Assembly: GCA_012934845.2 (NCBI GenBank) | Contig: WNNJ02003411.1 | Location: 1 to 64,000 of the forward strand | Direction of reading: 5' to 3' | Length of the DNA stretch: 64,000 nt | From: Pomphorhynchus laevis | Taxonomy: Eukaryota; Acanthocephala; Palaeacanthocephala; Echinorhynchida; Pomphorhynchidae | In this document: one piece after another, positions 57,333-64,000 of the stretch | Position numbering within the stretch: the first letter of the stretch is position 1 | Layout: each line of letters opens with the position of its first letter | Program-made: the position numbers and the translations under genes | The notes under the pieces: model-generated | What the model was told of the DNA's origin: nothing | The model's database searches: none | What the model saw: only the letters and a program-made list of their open reading frames with translations

Positions 57333-57407
<75 letters not shown>
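57333..57407. repeat. (TA)n microsatellite, first array
   Basis: About 37 TA dinucleotides. It interrupts the third ribozyme unit. Length is prone to assembly error. Confidence 0.9.
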
Positions 57408-57410
<3 letters not shown>

Positions 57411-57466
57411 TCGTTTTCTTGAATCACTGTCGCTGGGACCCGTTCAGAGTTCATTTGTATATATCC

Positions 57467-57513
57467 AATTATGAAAATACACCAGCTGAATCAGCTGGTG
57501 TATTTTCATAATT
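57467..57513. repeat. Perfect 47-bp palindrome between two (TA)n arrays
   Basis: Two 23-bp arms (AATTATGAAAATACACCAGC then TGA, and the reverse complement) around a single A at 57490. Flanked by (TA)n at 57333-57407 and 57535-57599. Cruciform-prone; it may mark an inverted-duplication junction. Confidence 0.85.
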
Positions 57514-57529
57514 ATATATAAATAAATAA

Positions 57530-57534
<5 letters not shown>

Positions 57535-57599
<65 letters not shown>
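57535..57599. repeat. (TA)n microsatellite, second array
   Basis: About 32 TA dinucleotides, adjoining the 3' end of the PLE. Confidence 0.9.
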
Positions 57600-57601
<2 letters not shown>

Positions 57602-57703
57602 CTTGAGATTCTTTTAACCACCCTCTGGGATCCTCAAATGAGGATACGGCACAATAGTTGTTACGCATTGAAGAAAAAACCAGAGACAGCTGCAGAGTAT
57701 TAT

Positions 57704-57744
57704 TTTGAAACGTTTCGCTCTATTCGAGAGCTTCTTCAGTCAAT
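57704..57744 (-). ncRNA. Hammerhead ribozyme motif of the PLE (type I, minimal stem III)
   Basis: On the minus strand: stem I strand TTGA (57743-57740), CUGAAGA (57739-57733), stem II AGAGC/GCTCT with loop CGAAT (57731-57717), GAAA (57716-57713), a two-base-pair stem III AC/GU, cleavage triplet GUU, then stem I partner UCAA (57708-57705). The core fits CUGAnGA...GAAA. PLEs are known to carry hammerheads with very short stem III that work best as dimers, so this is expected biology. Confidence 0.7.
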
Positions 57745-57807
57745 CTAGAATACACAAACATATGAATAAAATATAATAAAAGAAATACAGCAACACATGA
57801 GGTAGTC

Positions 57808-58506
57808 TCATGTTATGTCCGTCCAGATAAACGGTGTTTCTTCATTGCAGCCATAAGGGCGTTCCGTGTGCATTTTAGCGATTAAGCGCTGTTCCATGAT
57901 GATGCGTTTTGCATTGCATGTTACTCCGCCGCAGTATATGGTATATTCGAAACACTCTGTGGTGCCATGTGTTAACGTGTGGGATATTATTCCATCAGCC
58001 ATGTTCCCGAACTTCAGCTGTGACCGACGAAGATTGAGTCTACGTGCGAAAGACCTCGAGGTTTGCCCTACATATTGCGCGTTGCATTGTTGACAAGATC
58101 CTACATATATCACCCCAACGGTCTTGCAGGTATTATCCCCTTTCACCATAACCTTCTCTCCTGTTTGGCTTGAGACAACTGCGTTCGTATCCTTTATGAA
58201 GGGGCATGTTTTGCAGCGACCATCACCGCATTGGCGACATCGTTTCACTATTTTCCCTTGTATGGCTCGAATTGATGACCTCACTAAGAGTGATGACAAT
58301 TTGTTAGACGCACGAAAGACTATAAGCGGCTTAACCGTATCTGGCGATATCTCACTTAGCAATGTATTTATTTCTTTCTTCAGCGTAGCTAAGCGAGGAT
58401 GGTACTCCGTCACTAATTGAGGTTTTATTGTCTTATCTCTCGCATGTGTGTTAAGTGCATTTGATCTAGGTATCCTTCTCACCGCCTCTATCTGTCGTCT
58501 AATCAC
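57808..58506 (-). CDS. PLE C-terminal region with GIY-YIG endonuclease
   Basis: 232 codons. The centre has 'CRQCGDGRCKTCPFI', a cysteine cluster typical of PLEs, then 'TVGVIYVGSCQQCNAQYVGQ' (GIY-YIG strands; here VIY/YVG), 'SRSFARRLNLRRSQLKFG' with the catalytic arginine, and 'RIIMEQRLIAKMHTERPYGC' with the catalytic glutamate. The family's nuclease makes the target nick for integration. It ends at the stop 57808; the RT lies upstream, separated by a broken stretch. Confidence 0.85.
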   Translation of the reverse strand: MIRRQIEAVRRIPRSNALNTHARDKTIKPQLVTEYHPRLATLKKEINTLLSEISPDTVKPLIVFRASNKLSSLLVRSSIRAIQGKIVKRCRQCGDGRCKTCPFIKDTNAVVSSQTGEKVMVKGDNTCKTVGVIYVGSCQQCNAQYVGQTSRSFARRLNLRRSQLKFGNMADGIISHTLTHGTTECFEYTIYCGGVTCNAKRIIMEQRLIAKMHTERPYGCNEETPFIWTDIT

Positions 58507-58718
58507 GTCACGGCGATACCCTCTCTTCTCAAATTGCGCTATTAGCTCTTTTATACTTCTTTCAAAGTCTGTTGGCCATGTACAAGCGCGCTTTATTCTA
58601 AGTGACTCGTTGTATATGATGTGACGTTTGAGGGATTATGGATGACAGCTGTTTACGTGTAGATACATAGGCAATGCTTCGGGTTTCCGATAAAACTTCG
58701 TACCGAACGATTTACCTT

Positions 58719-58804
58719 TTCGAAACACCGTCAGATCAAGAAAGTTGACTGCTACACCGTTTTCGAAACACCGTCAGATCAAGAAAGTTGACCGCTACAC
58801 CATG
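58719..58804. repeat. 43-bp tandem duplication within the PLE
   Basis: CGAAACACCGTCAGATCAAG followed by AAAGTTGA(C/T)(C/T)GCTACACC is present twice in a row with two differences. It lies where the RT frame ends. Confidence 0.85.
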
Positions 58805-59593
58805 TTGAAAAGTGAGCTGTAGAGGGGCTACTTTGTTAAACGCTGCCTGGAAGTTTATAAGTGTCTTGTCGTCTCCGGGCCACACAAAGAAGATGTCGTC
58901 AATGTATCTTACAAAACACAAGGGCTGTACTTCACTGTCTGCCAACCATAGCTTTTCTAACATACCCATGTATATGATCGCAAGAGTCGGAGCAAATGGT
59001 GTTCCCATGGATGTTCCTTCCTTTTGTAAATAGAAGCCATTTGCAAACGTCAAGAGATTATTCTCCAATTTTATATTAGATGATTTTATTATAAAATCTT
59101 TCTTGGCTTGGGAATAAGATGACATCTCAAGTATTTGTGTTATGGCTTCCAGTGCACCTAGAGTGGGAATATTAGTGTACAGACTTGTTACATCAGCTGT
59201 AACCAAAATCGCATTCTCTGGCCAAGTCTTACGTTCTCTTTCAACTCTCTGGATGAACTCAATTAAAGAATTGAGATGTGCTGGTACGAACTTCAGTAGC
59301 GGCTTTAGGAGTGAATGCACATGTCGTGATAGCAGCTCTGTCGGTGTTCCCAAACATGACACTATCGGCCTACCTACGTATGGGCGTTTTGCCTTGTGGA
59401 CTTTTGGTAACATATAAAATGTACCAAAACGTGGATGTTTGTAGAATAAACGTTCTGCGTCTGTGGCCGATATAGCTCTTTTTGACACGAACTCATCTAA
59501 AAATGATTTTACTGCCTCATTGCTTACCACTAGGGCGGTCTCACTATATATGTAGGATCTTGTCAACAATGCAACGCGCAATATGTAGGGCAA
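58736..59593 (-). CDS. PLE reverse transcriptase
   Basis: About 285 codons: 'ISATDAERLFYKHPRFGTFY', 'MLPKVHKAKRPYVGRPIVSC', 'AILVTADVTSLYTNIPTLGA' (catalytic D), 'YLQKEGTSMGTPFAPTLAII' and 'CFVRYIDDIFFVW' (catalytic DD), ending near 'VAVNFLDLTVFRK'. All RT catalytic residues are present. The first residues are AT/repeat sequence from the inverted arm. Its downstream end falls in a 43-bp tandem duplication (58719-58804). Confidence 0.85.
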   Translation of the reverse strand: MPYILRVALLTRSYIYSETALVVSNEAVKSFLDEFVSKRAISATDAERLFYKHPRFGTFYMLPKVHKAKRPYVGRPIVSCLGTPTELLSRHVHSLLKPLLKFVPAHLNSLIEFIQRVERERKTWPENAILVTADVTSLYTNIPTLGALEAITQILEMSSYSQAKKDFIIKSSNIKLENNLLTFANGFYLQKEGTSMGTPFAPTLAIIYMGMLEKLWLADSEVQPLCFVRYIDDIFFVWPGDDKTLINFQAAFNKVAPLQLTFQHGVAVNFLDLTVFRKRCSSQLS

Positions 59594-59848
59594 ACCTCGA
59601 GGTCTCTCGCACGTAGACTCAATCTTCGTCGGTCACAGCTGAAGTTCGGGAACATGGCTGATGGAATAATATCCCACACGTTAACACATGGCACCACAGA
59701 GTGTTTCGAATATACCATATACTGCGGCGGAGTAACATGCAATGCAAAACGCATCATCATGGAACAGCGCTTAATCGCTAAAATGCACACGGAACGCCCT
59801 TATGGCTGCAATGAAGAAACACCGTTTATCTGGACGGACATAACATGA
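59555..59848 (+). repeat. Inverted copy of the PLE GIY-YIG end
   Basis: Reads 'MADGIISHTLTHGTTECFEY' and 'RIIMEQRLIAKMHTERPYGC' on the + strand and ends exactly at the coding stop, after which the unit 2 repeat begins. Partner: 57808-58110 on the minus strand. Confidence 0.85.
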
Positions 59849-60310
59849 ATTAAAAATCAATCGTAGCCAGCTTTGGCTCCTGGACCACAGTTTCAAGCGA
59901 TTTTTCGCAAAAAAATTTATAAAACGGCGCATTCCTTTTGGAATCCTGTGAGAAATTCAGGGCTCTTGTAATCAACGGATAAGCATTTGTGCCTTATATA
60001 AAGAATAACTAGAAGGTCCACACACGCAACAAGCCAGTAAAAACGCTTCTGCACTTGAGTTTCGTATAGCATCGTAAGGAATTGCTAGTGTCTTTATAGT
60101 TATCACAAAAGCAGTCGAAACGTACCCTAACCCCTTCATCCGACTGACGATGACTGCTGGGTGGTTAGGAACGTCTCGGAGGTGATACATTAGACTGATG
60201 GAGCTGATGATCGAAGTCCAGTTATTTAGCAGCAAATATTGATTAAAAATCAATAGTAGCCAGCTTTGGCTCCTGGACCACAGTTTCAATCGATTTATCG
60301 CAATAACAAT
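59849..60310 (+). repeat. Ribozyme-bearing unit 2, about 1.2 tandem copies (period about 392 bp)
   Basis: ATTAAAAATCAATCGTAGCC followed by AGCTTTGGCTCCTGGACCAC at 59850 recurs at 60242. The unit shares with unit 1 the block upstream of the ribozyme (CTTTAT...CA(A/C)A...C(A/G)GAAACG) and the block ATCGAAGTCCAGT downstream, so the two families are relatives. It begins directly at the PLE stop codon. Confidence 0.75.
60110..60180 (+). ncRNA. Candidate ribozyme of unit 2, same non-canonical layout
   Basis: Core: GAAA 60117-60120, CTGACGA 60144-60150, GTC 60173-60175. Stem II AGCAGT (60110-60115) with ACTGCT (60153-60158). Stem III ACGTACC (60120-60126) with GGAACGT (60168-60174), one A-A mismatch, and a possible extension CTAACC with GGTTAG. 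Stem I TCCGA (60139-60143) with TCGGA (60176-60180). The 23-nt spacing from GAAA to CTGA equals that of unit 1. The HDV-like alternative lacks a P4 and the joining cytosine here. Confidence 0.55.
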
Positions 60311-60360
60311 TTATATATATACCACTAACATGGTGTATACACCACTGACATGGTGTATAC

Positions 60361-60575
60361 ATGTTGCAACTACGGTCTTCGATCCTTCCTCGTCGCCGCC
60401 TCACTCGCCTGGAATCAACTCCCTCTCGACATCCGCCGCGCTCCCTCCTTTATCACATTCAAACACCTCCTCCGTTCCCACCTTCTAGACACATGATTTA
60501 CATTTTTGTTTTGTTGTGGTCATGTAAGCGTGCGCTGGCACGCATTTGACACGTTAAAAAATATTTTTTTAATGT
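60361..60575 (+). mobile_element. L2-like LINE 3' fragment
   Basis: Nearly identical to 11000-11200: AACTACGGTCTTCGATCCTT encoding the ORF2 tail, stop at about 60497, then the 3' hairpin GCGTGC...GCACGC at about 60527-60542. Confidence 0.8.
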
Positions 60576-60631
60576 ACAATTCTCGCTACGTACATACGAC
60601 ATGAGGAATTTCGGCGCCTCATAATAAAACT

Positions 60632-61345
60632 ACAGTTCAACGACAGAACTGGTCGTTGGATTAATGCAGCACTCCGCAGAGCAAGGATCGACTATCTTAT
60701 TCATTAACCACCTTCCCCACCTTTCATTGCTCTACAACAAATTCTATCCTCGACATATGACCAGCTACATAATATGTGGTTGTTGAAACCCATTAGCAAT
60801 GAGCAGTCGCGTCAACAAGAGAACACATCTCATGACCTAATACGCTGGCGTCTAGAGGACGATACGTTGCTTAGAAGAAGGTTTAACTTTGACCCTTTTA
60901 GAGTAGCCTTCTTTCAGGCAGCTATCCAACTCTTCCCCAGAATTGGAATTGAGAGTTTGACCGAATTTAATTCCTACCTTTCATCGCAAGCTACCGCGAT
61001 CCTTTCGACTACCTATAAAGGTCGAATATACAATCCCACTCCAACAAAACTCAAGGTCCTAGCTAAAATGTTACACCTTCCCAATTTCTGTTTCTGCCAG
61101 ACAGATCCACTCGAATGAATACTGGAGCTCTAGATTTAGGACCCAGCTGAGCAGGAATAGGGCAAGCATTGCTCACCTAAACCTTCTCAGGCTTCCTTCT
61201 GGAAGATATTCAAGGAGAAGTTTGTCTGCTGGAAGGATAGAGCCTTTGTTTGGATTGATAGCATAGGCCTTGACAAATTTTTAGAGGAGTCACTATCCTT
61301 ACATAATTATGTAGCCACTCAATCTACCCAACCAATCCCGAAATA
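60632..61345 (+). mobile_element. I/jockey-like LINE, displaced endonuclease-linker block (copy 3a)
   Basis: Begins in the GDFN region (AACGACAGAACTGGTCG) and ends after the linker (CAACCAATCCCGA), matching 53612-54315 of copy 2. Its coding part, 60774-61118, reads 'RRRFNFDPFRVAFFQAAIQL' and 'TTYKGRIYNPTPTKLKVLAK'. It holds the middle block absent from copy 3b just downstream. Confidence 0.8.
60774..61118 (+). CDS. LINE copy 3a linker fragment
   Basis: 114 codons homologous to 107-439 (minus) and 53840-54208 (plus). No catalytic motif. Confidence 0.6.
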   Translation: MWLLKPISNEQSRQQENTSHDLIRWRLEDDTLLRRRFNFDPFRVAFFQAAIQLFPRIGIESLTEFNSYLSSQATAILSTTYKGRIYNPTPTKLKVLAKMLHLPNFCFCQTDPLE

Positions 61346-61546
61346 CTGAATTGTTATTCAGTATTTTAATTGTAATTATAACCCGTTCTTATTTTATTTT
61401 GTTATTTTTACTTATCTGACATGGTGTACGCTAATGTAGCATTTTCGCTACATGCATAAGATATCAGGAATTGCGACGCCTCATAATGAAACTACAACGA
61501 AACATGAGAAGCGTCAGTATAAAGCCGCAATCACAAACTTAAAAAA

Positions 61547-62094
61547 ATGCACAACAACGATCACGCAAATTTTGTGTCGGAGCCATCAAAGGCTCTTTGT
61601 TCCTGCTCAGATTCGCAAGCTGAATGTAACGTAAGTGATCATAACTCTTCGATTATATCTATGCGGTCTAAGGTTAGTGATGATTTATTTTCTTCTAATG
61701 ATTGGATGTACTTCCCACATTGGTACTTCCCACAGGTACTGGCCACATGTGGAATGTGTGGCTCTTCGTCCTGCGTGGCGATTAATTCTACCGACTCCTG
61801 CGACGCTCCTCCGTCCTGCACCAACTGTGGGGGAAGCCATCCGACCTGGCGCAGGGCCTGCCCTACTTTCAAAGCCTACAAAAAAGCTTTTATTAAGCCT
61901 TCAAAATTATGGTAGACAAGAAAATTGATTCCTCGCATAAGAGGCTTGAGAGCTTTATACTTATGACAATTGGGGCTATAAATCCGAATCCAGTATTACC
62001 GGCCTTAACAGTTACACCAGCTTTGAAAAAAAGAGGGGGGGGGCTGGGCTCATCCAGTTCCCCCAATCAAGATTGGAAAACTACTGAAGGCTAA
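61547..62094 (+). CDS. LINE copy 3b ORF1 fragment with zinc knuckles
   Basis: The first frame (61547-61915) starts with about 50 residues not seen in other copies, then 'CGMCGSSSCVAINSTDSC' and 'CTNCGGSHPTWRRACPTFKA'. The second frame (61909-62094) carries the ORF1 C-terminus 'AINPNPVLPALTVTPALKKR'. The N-terminal part may come from unrelated DNA at the junction. Confidence 0.65.
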
Positions 62095-62513
62095 GAGGGG
62101 AAATGAAGATTTTGCCCTGGGGCAAGTACCTACCATGGATGGGGCTATTGGTTGGAGGGGCGATGTTCCTGCACCTAGCTCTGTCTAGGTAGGCAATTCC
62201 CCTATCCAACTAATCCATCACAACGCAGAGTACTCGTGAGCTTTTTTCACTGAATATCCTTCAGTGGAATTCGGGAGGTGCTTCTGCCGTTAGACTTCTA
62301 TCCGGTAGAGACGCAGATGTAATAGTCCTTTAGGAGACGCGGTCTATCCGTCTCCCCCAGGACATTACTCGATTTATTCCAAAGCATATATGTTCCCACT
62401 ATACTCCGTACATAACCCCACCTCACTCCTCTTCATCTCAAGGAATCTTGACCTTAGTTAAATGCTCATTAAGGTCATCCCTTTATGAGGGAGGACCTTA
62501 ATCTTGAATCGAG

Positions 62514-63206
62514 ATGGGCCTGCGGCCCATCTCGATTAAAGATTCCCTCGCTTCGATCTACGAAAAGGCGCTTGAGCGTAAAATCCGCGACCATATGAGT
62601 AGGCATAATTTAATCCCACCTGGTTTCCATGGGTTTGTCAAGGGTCGCTCGGTCCATTCAGCACTAGGTGAAGTGCAGCAGTTCTGTCAGGAGAATAGTC
62701 ATCAACTCGTTGTAGCTATTTTCCTTGATTTCTCTGCTGCTTTTGATCGCATTTCCATTCCCTTTGTTATATCTCTCAGGTCCCTTGGGTTGCCTGCGAG
62801 GATTGTTAACAGGGTGGAGATACTTTTGTGCACCAAGCGTTTCTACTATAATGACGACCCTGATGCACGTCAGTTCTACCATATTACAGGAGTGCTTCAA
62901 GGCTCACCTCTTTCTCCTATCTTGTTTCTTGCTGCTTCCATTCAACTTTTCAAAATATTTAAATGCGAAAAACGTCTTGTGGCTTACGCTGATGACACCA
63001 CAGCCCTTTTTTCGGGACGCAGGTGCATAGACGTAGTCTCTGACATCAGCCGTTTCCTATTAAGATTAAAAGACCAGTTACTCCAATCCAATCTTGTTTT
63101 AAACTCCTCCAAATCGCAGGTGATTGTCTTTCATGGCTCCTCTGCGACGAAGAAAAAGCTTAAGAGACTAGCACTCTTCACACTCGTCTCCACCGTTCCC
63201 CCATAG
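62514..63206 (+). CDS. LINE copy 3b reverse transcriptase
   Basis: 230 codons: 'LRPISIKDSLASIYEKALER', 'FHGFVKGRSVHSALGEVQQF', 'VAIFLDFSAAFDRISIPFVI', 'TGVLQGSPLSPILFLAASI' (normally GVPQG) and 'RLVAYADDTTALFSGRRC'. One residue is lost in 'VISLRSLGLPARI' compared with copy 2. Catalytic aspartates remain. Tail 'WSAKADLDRLKRILKKARWA' at 63276-63458. Confidence 0.8.
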   Translation: MGLRPISIKDSLASIYEKALERKIRDHMSRHNLIPPGFHGFVKGRSVHSALGEVQQFCQENSHQLVVAIFLDFSAAFDRISIPFVISLRSLGLPARIVNRVEILLCTKRFYYNDDPDARQFYHITGVLQGSPLSPILFLAASIQLFKIFKCEKRLVAYADDTTALFSGRRCIDVVSDISRFLLRLKDQLLQSNLVLNSSKSQVIVFHGSSATKKKLKRLALFTLVSTVPP

Positions 63207-63269
63207 GTAGTGGTTGAATAATCAACCACTACCTATCTTCTCTAGTCGAGTAAGATACCTAGGGTTACT

Positions 63270-63458
63270 GTGACCGTGAACTGGTCAGCTAAAGCTGACC
63301 TGGATAGACTCAAACGTATCCTGAAGAAAGCTAGGTGGGCCCTGAAACGGGCTCAACATCTGTCATTAAGGGAGAAAACTCAGGTAAACCTCTGGGGTAC
63401 CTGGGCTATCTCGGGATTAGTCTTCTTTTCTAGAGGACGCCCCCTGAGCAAAGACTAA
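63270..63458 (+). CDS. LINE copy 3b C-terminal tail
   Basis: 'VNWSAKADLDRLKRILKKAR' and 'LWGTWAISGLVFFSRGRPLS', the same tail as 55300-55480 and, inverted, 44000-44200. A family marker without catalytic motif. Confidence 0.6.
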   Translation: MTVNWSAKADLDRLKRILKKARWALKRAQHLSLREKTQVNLWGTWAISGLVFFSRGRPLSKD

Positions 63459-63765
63459 GGTTTTTGAAGCTGCTTGTCTCCCGTCTGCCCAGCATAGTCC
63501 ACCGCGATTGGATCCTTCGGGGAGTGGCAGACCTCGGGTGATTCAGTCGTAAGGCGGCGTGTTGGATCGGTTGGAGGACTCAGATTCCCCCGGATCTGAT
63601 TATGGTGTGACAAGACTTAGACAGTGAAGATATCAAGATTAAGATCAATATTCGTTTGACCAAACTTGTGCCTAGTTTTTCTGTCTTTTATTTATCTCGT
63701 GTTTGTTTATTAACACAATCCTTATTTATATTTAAAAAAATCTGTCTATGATTTCGAAAAAACTA

Positions 63766-64000
63766 TTATGAGTGTAAACGTCGGAGCGCTACAAAAGAAT
63801 TCAGTTTTTACAGCGAAAATGGAAGGAATCTCTATGGAACAAAGGGAAAAAGACATTGTTCATGTAAAGTCCTTGTCATACGTCGATGCTGTCAAGGCTA
63901 GTGATGTTTTAAAGTTTTCTGGTGATCGGGAGGTACTTCCCTCATCACTAAATCAGGGAACTTGATCATCATAAAAGTAAAGAAGCCTATTCCACGACAG
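63766..64000 (+). mobile_element. I/jockey-like LINE, copy 4, 5' end (runs off window)
   Basis: Starts with an AT-rich 5' leader and an ATG at 63768. The ORF1 N-terminus ends 'FSGDREVLPSSLNQGT'. From 63959 the -1 frame continues 'NLIIIKVKKPIPRQ', the same as the beginning of the ORF1 body in copy 1. It lies head-to-tail only about 160 bp after copy 3b. Confidence 0.75.
63768..63965 (+). CDS. LINE copy 4 ORF1 N-terminal piece
   Basis: 65 codons, 'MSVNVGALQKNSVFTAKMEG', 'SYVDAVKASDVLKFSGDREV'. Homologous to 2197-2382 (minus) in its last dozen residues. The body of ORF1 follows in the -1 frame. Confidence 0.55.
   Translation: MSVNVGALQKNSVFTAKMEGISMEQREKDIVHVKSLSYVDAVKASDVLKFSGDREVLPSSLNQGT

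Larger units (their letters stand above)
56499..57333 (+). repeat. Tandem array of ribozyme-bearing unit 1 (period about 367 bp)
   Basis: A first partial unit starts at about 56530, a full unit runs 56909-57275, and a third begins at 57276 but ends in a (TA)n run at 57333. The units are about 97% alike; a 12-bp difference lies near 56610 against 56990. Each complete repeat holds one hammerhead-type block (56823-56910, 57190-57277). At 56504-56524 a piece of the unit (GGATCCTAAATGGATACGGC) is present in inverted orientation. No protein is encoded. Confidence 0.85.
57600..59850 (-). mobile_element. Penelope-like element with RT and GIY-YIG, plus inverted end copy
   Basis: On the minus strand: RT (58736-59593), connecting region, CxxC cluster and GIY-YIG nuclease (57808-58506), then the 3' region with a hammerhead motif (57704-57744). 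At the upstream side the last 290 bp of the coding end recur in inverted orientation (59555-59848), nearly identical to 57810-58110. Such inverted partial copies are common in PLE insertions. The copy is incomplete at the N-terminus and appears broken. Confidence 0.85.
61547..63610 (+). mobile_element. I/jockey-like LINE, copy 3b, lacking its middle
   Basis: ORF1 end with zinc knuckles (61740-62100), endonuclease start (62225-62490), then a jump straight to the RT (62514-63206) and C-terminal tail (63270-63610). The skipped block corresponds to copy 2 positions about 53440-54560, mostly contained in copy 3a upstream. Confidence 0.8.

Noticed and set aside
57256-57474. Open frame consisting mainly of alternating Y and I codons, and its counterpart on the other strand (57444-57668)
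   Set aside because: These are translations of the (TA)n arrays and have no coding value.
60588-60632. Possible third hammerhead on the minus strand (ATGAGGCGCCGAAATTCC in the short leader repeat)
   Set aside because: It resembles CUGAUGAGGCGCCGAAA but lacks the invariant C3 and G5, and the second copy at 61455-61500 also loses GAAA.

Overview
The window looks like AT-rich nuclear DNA from an invertebrate metazoan. Genes have spliceosomal introns with GT-AG ends, some very short (48 and 53 bp) and some long (up to 8.7 kb). The mobile elements are animal types: CR1-, L2-, RTE- and I/jockey-like LINEs, Penelope-like elements (PLEs) and a Merlin DNA transposon. The LINE and Merlin repertoire would suit a flatworm or another lophotrochozoan, but the sequence does not settle the phylum. 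I saw no bacterial, viral, LTR or CRISPR features.

Host genes all lie on the + strand between about 23.2 and 45.4 kb. A nine-exon WIPI/Atg18-type autophagy gene (23255-40112, 365 codons after splicing) has an 8.7 kb second intron filled with old transposons. It is followed by a small single-membrane-span protein resembling COX14 (42597-42830). Only 11 nt after that stop codon comes the two-exon archease gene (42842-45433), an arrangement like a two-gene operon. The archease intron carries a LINE fragment.

Everything else is mostly nested mobile DNA. 0-2.4 kb: I/jockey-like LINE (minus). 4.8-8.6 kb: CR1-like LINE with one uninterrupted 1012-residue ORF2. 9.0-11.2 kb: fold-back element with TIRs over 700 bp, itself hit by an L2-like 3' fragment. 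13.9-21.95 kb: an L2-like LINE split by a minus-strand CR1-like LINE and by an RTE 3' fragment that has a 16-bp target duplication. 28.1-30.7 kb: a Merlin element inside an older PLE remnant. 47-50 kb: two copies of an AT-rich PLE-type RT. 50.5-52.3 kb: another PLE with an inverted arm. 52.3-55.6 and 60.6-64 kb: further copies of the I/jockey-like LINE. 57.6-59.85 kb: a GIY-YIG PLE with an inverted copy of its end and a hammerhead motif in its 3' region.

The most unusual signal lies around that last PLE. Two related families of tandem units (about 367 bp at 56.5-57.3 kb, about 392 bp at 59.85-60.3 kb, plus an old copy at 2.4 kb) each contain an 70-90 nt block with every hammerhead ribozyme core element (GAAA, CUGAnGA, GUC) and three stems that covary between the two families. 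The strands occur in an order that makes the three stems mutually crossing, which is not one of the known hammerhead permutations. The units also share a sequence block with the PLE 3' region, so they look like retrozyme-like passengers of the PLE.
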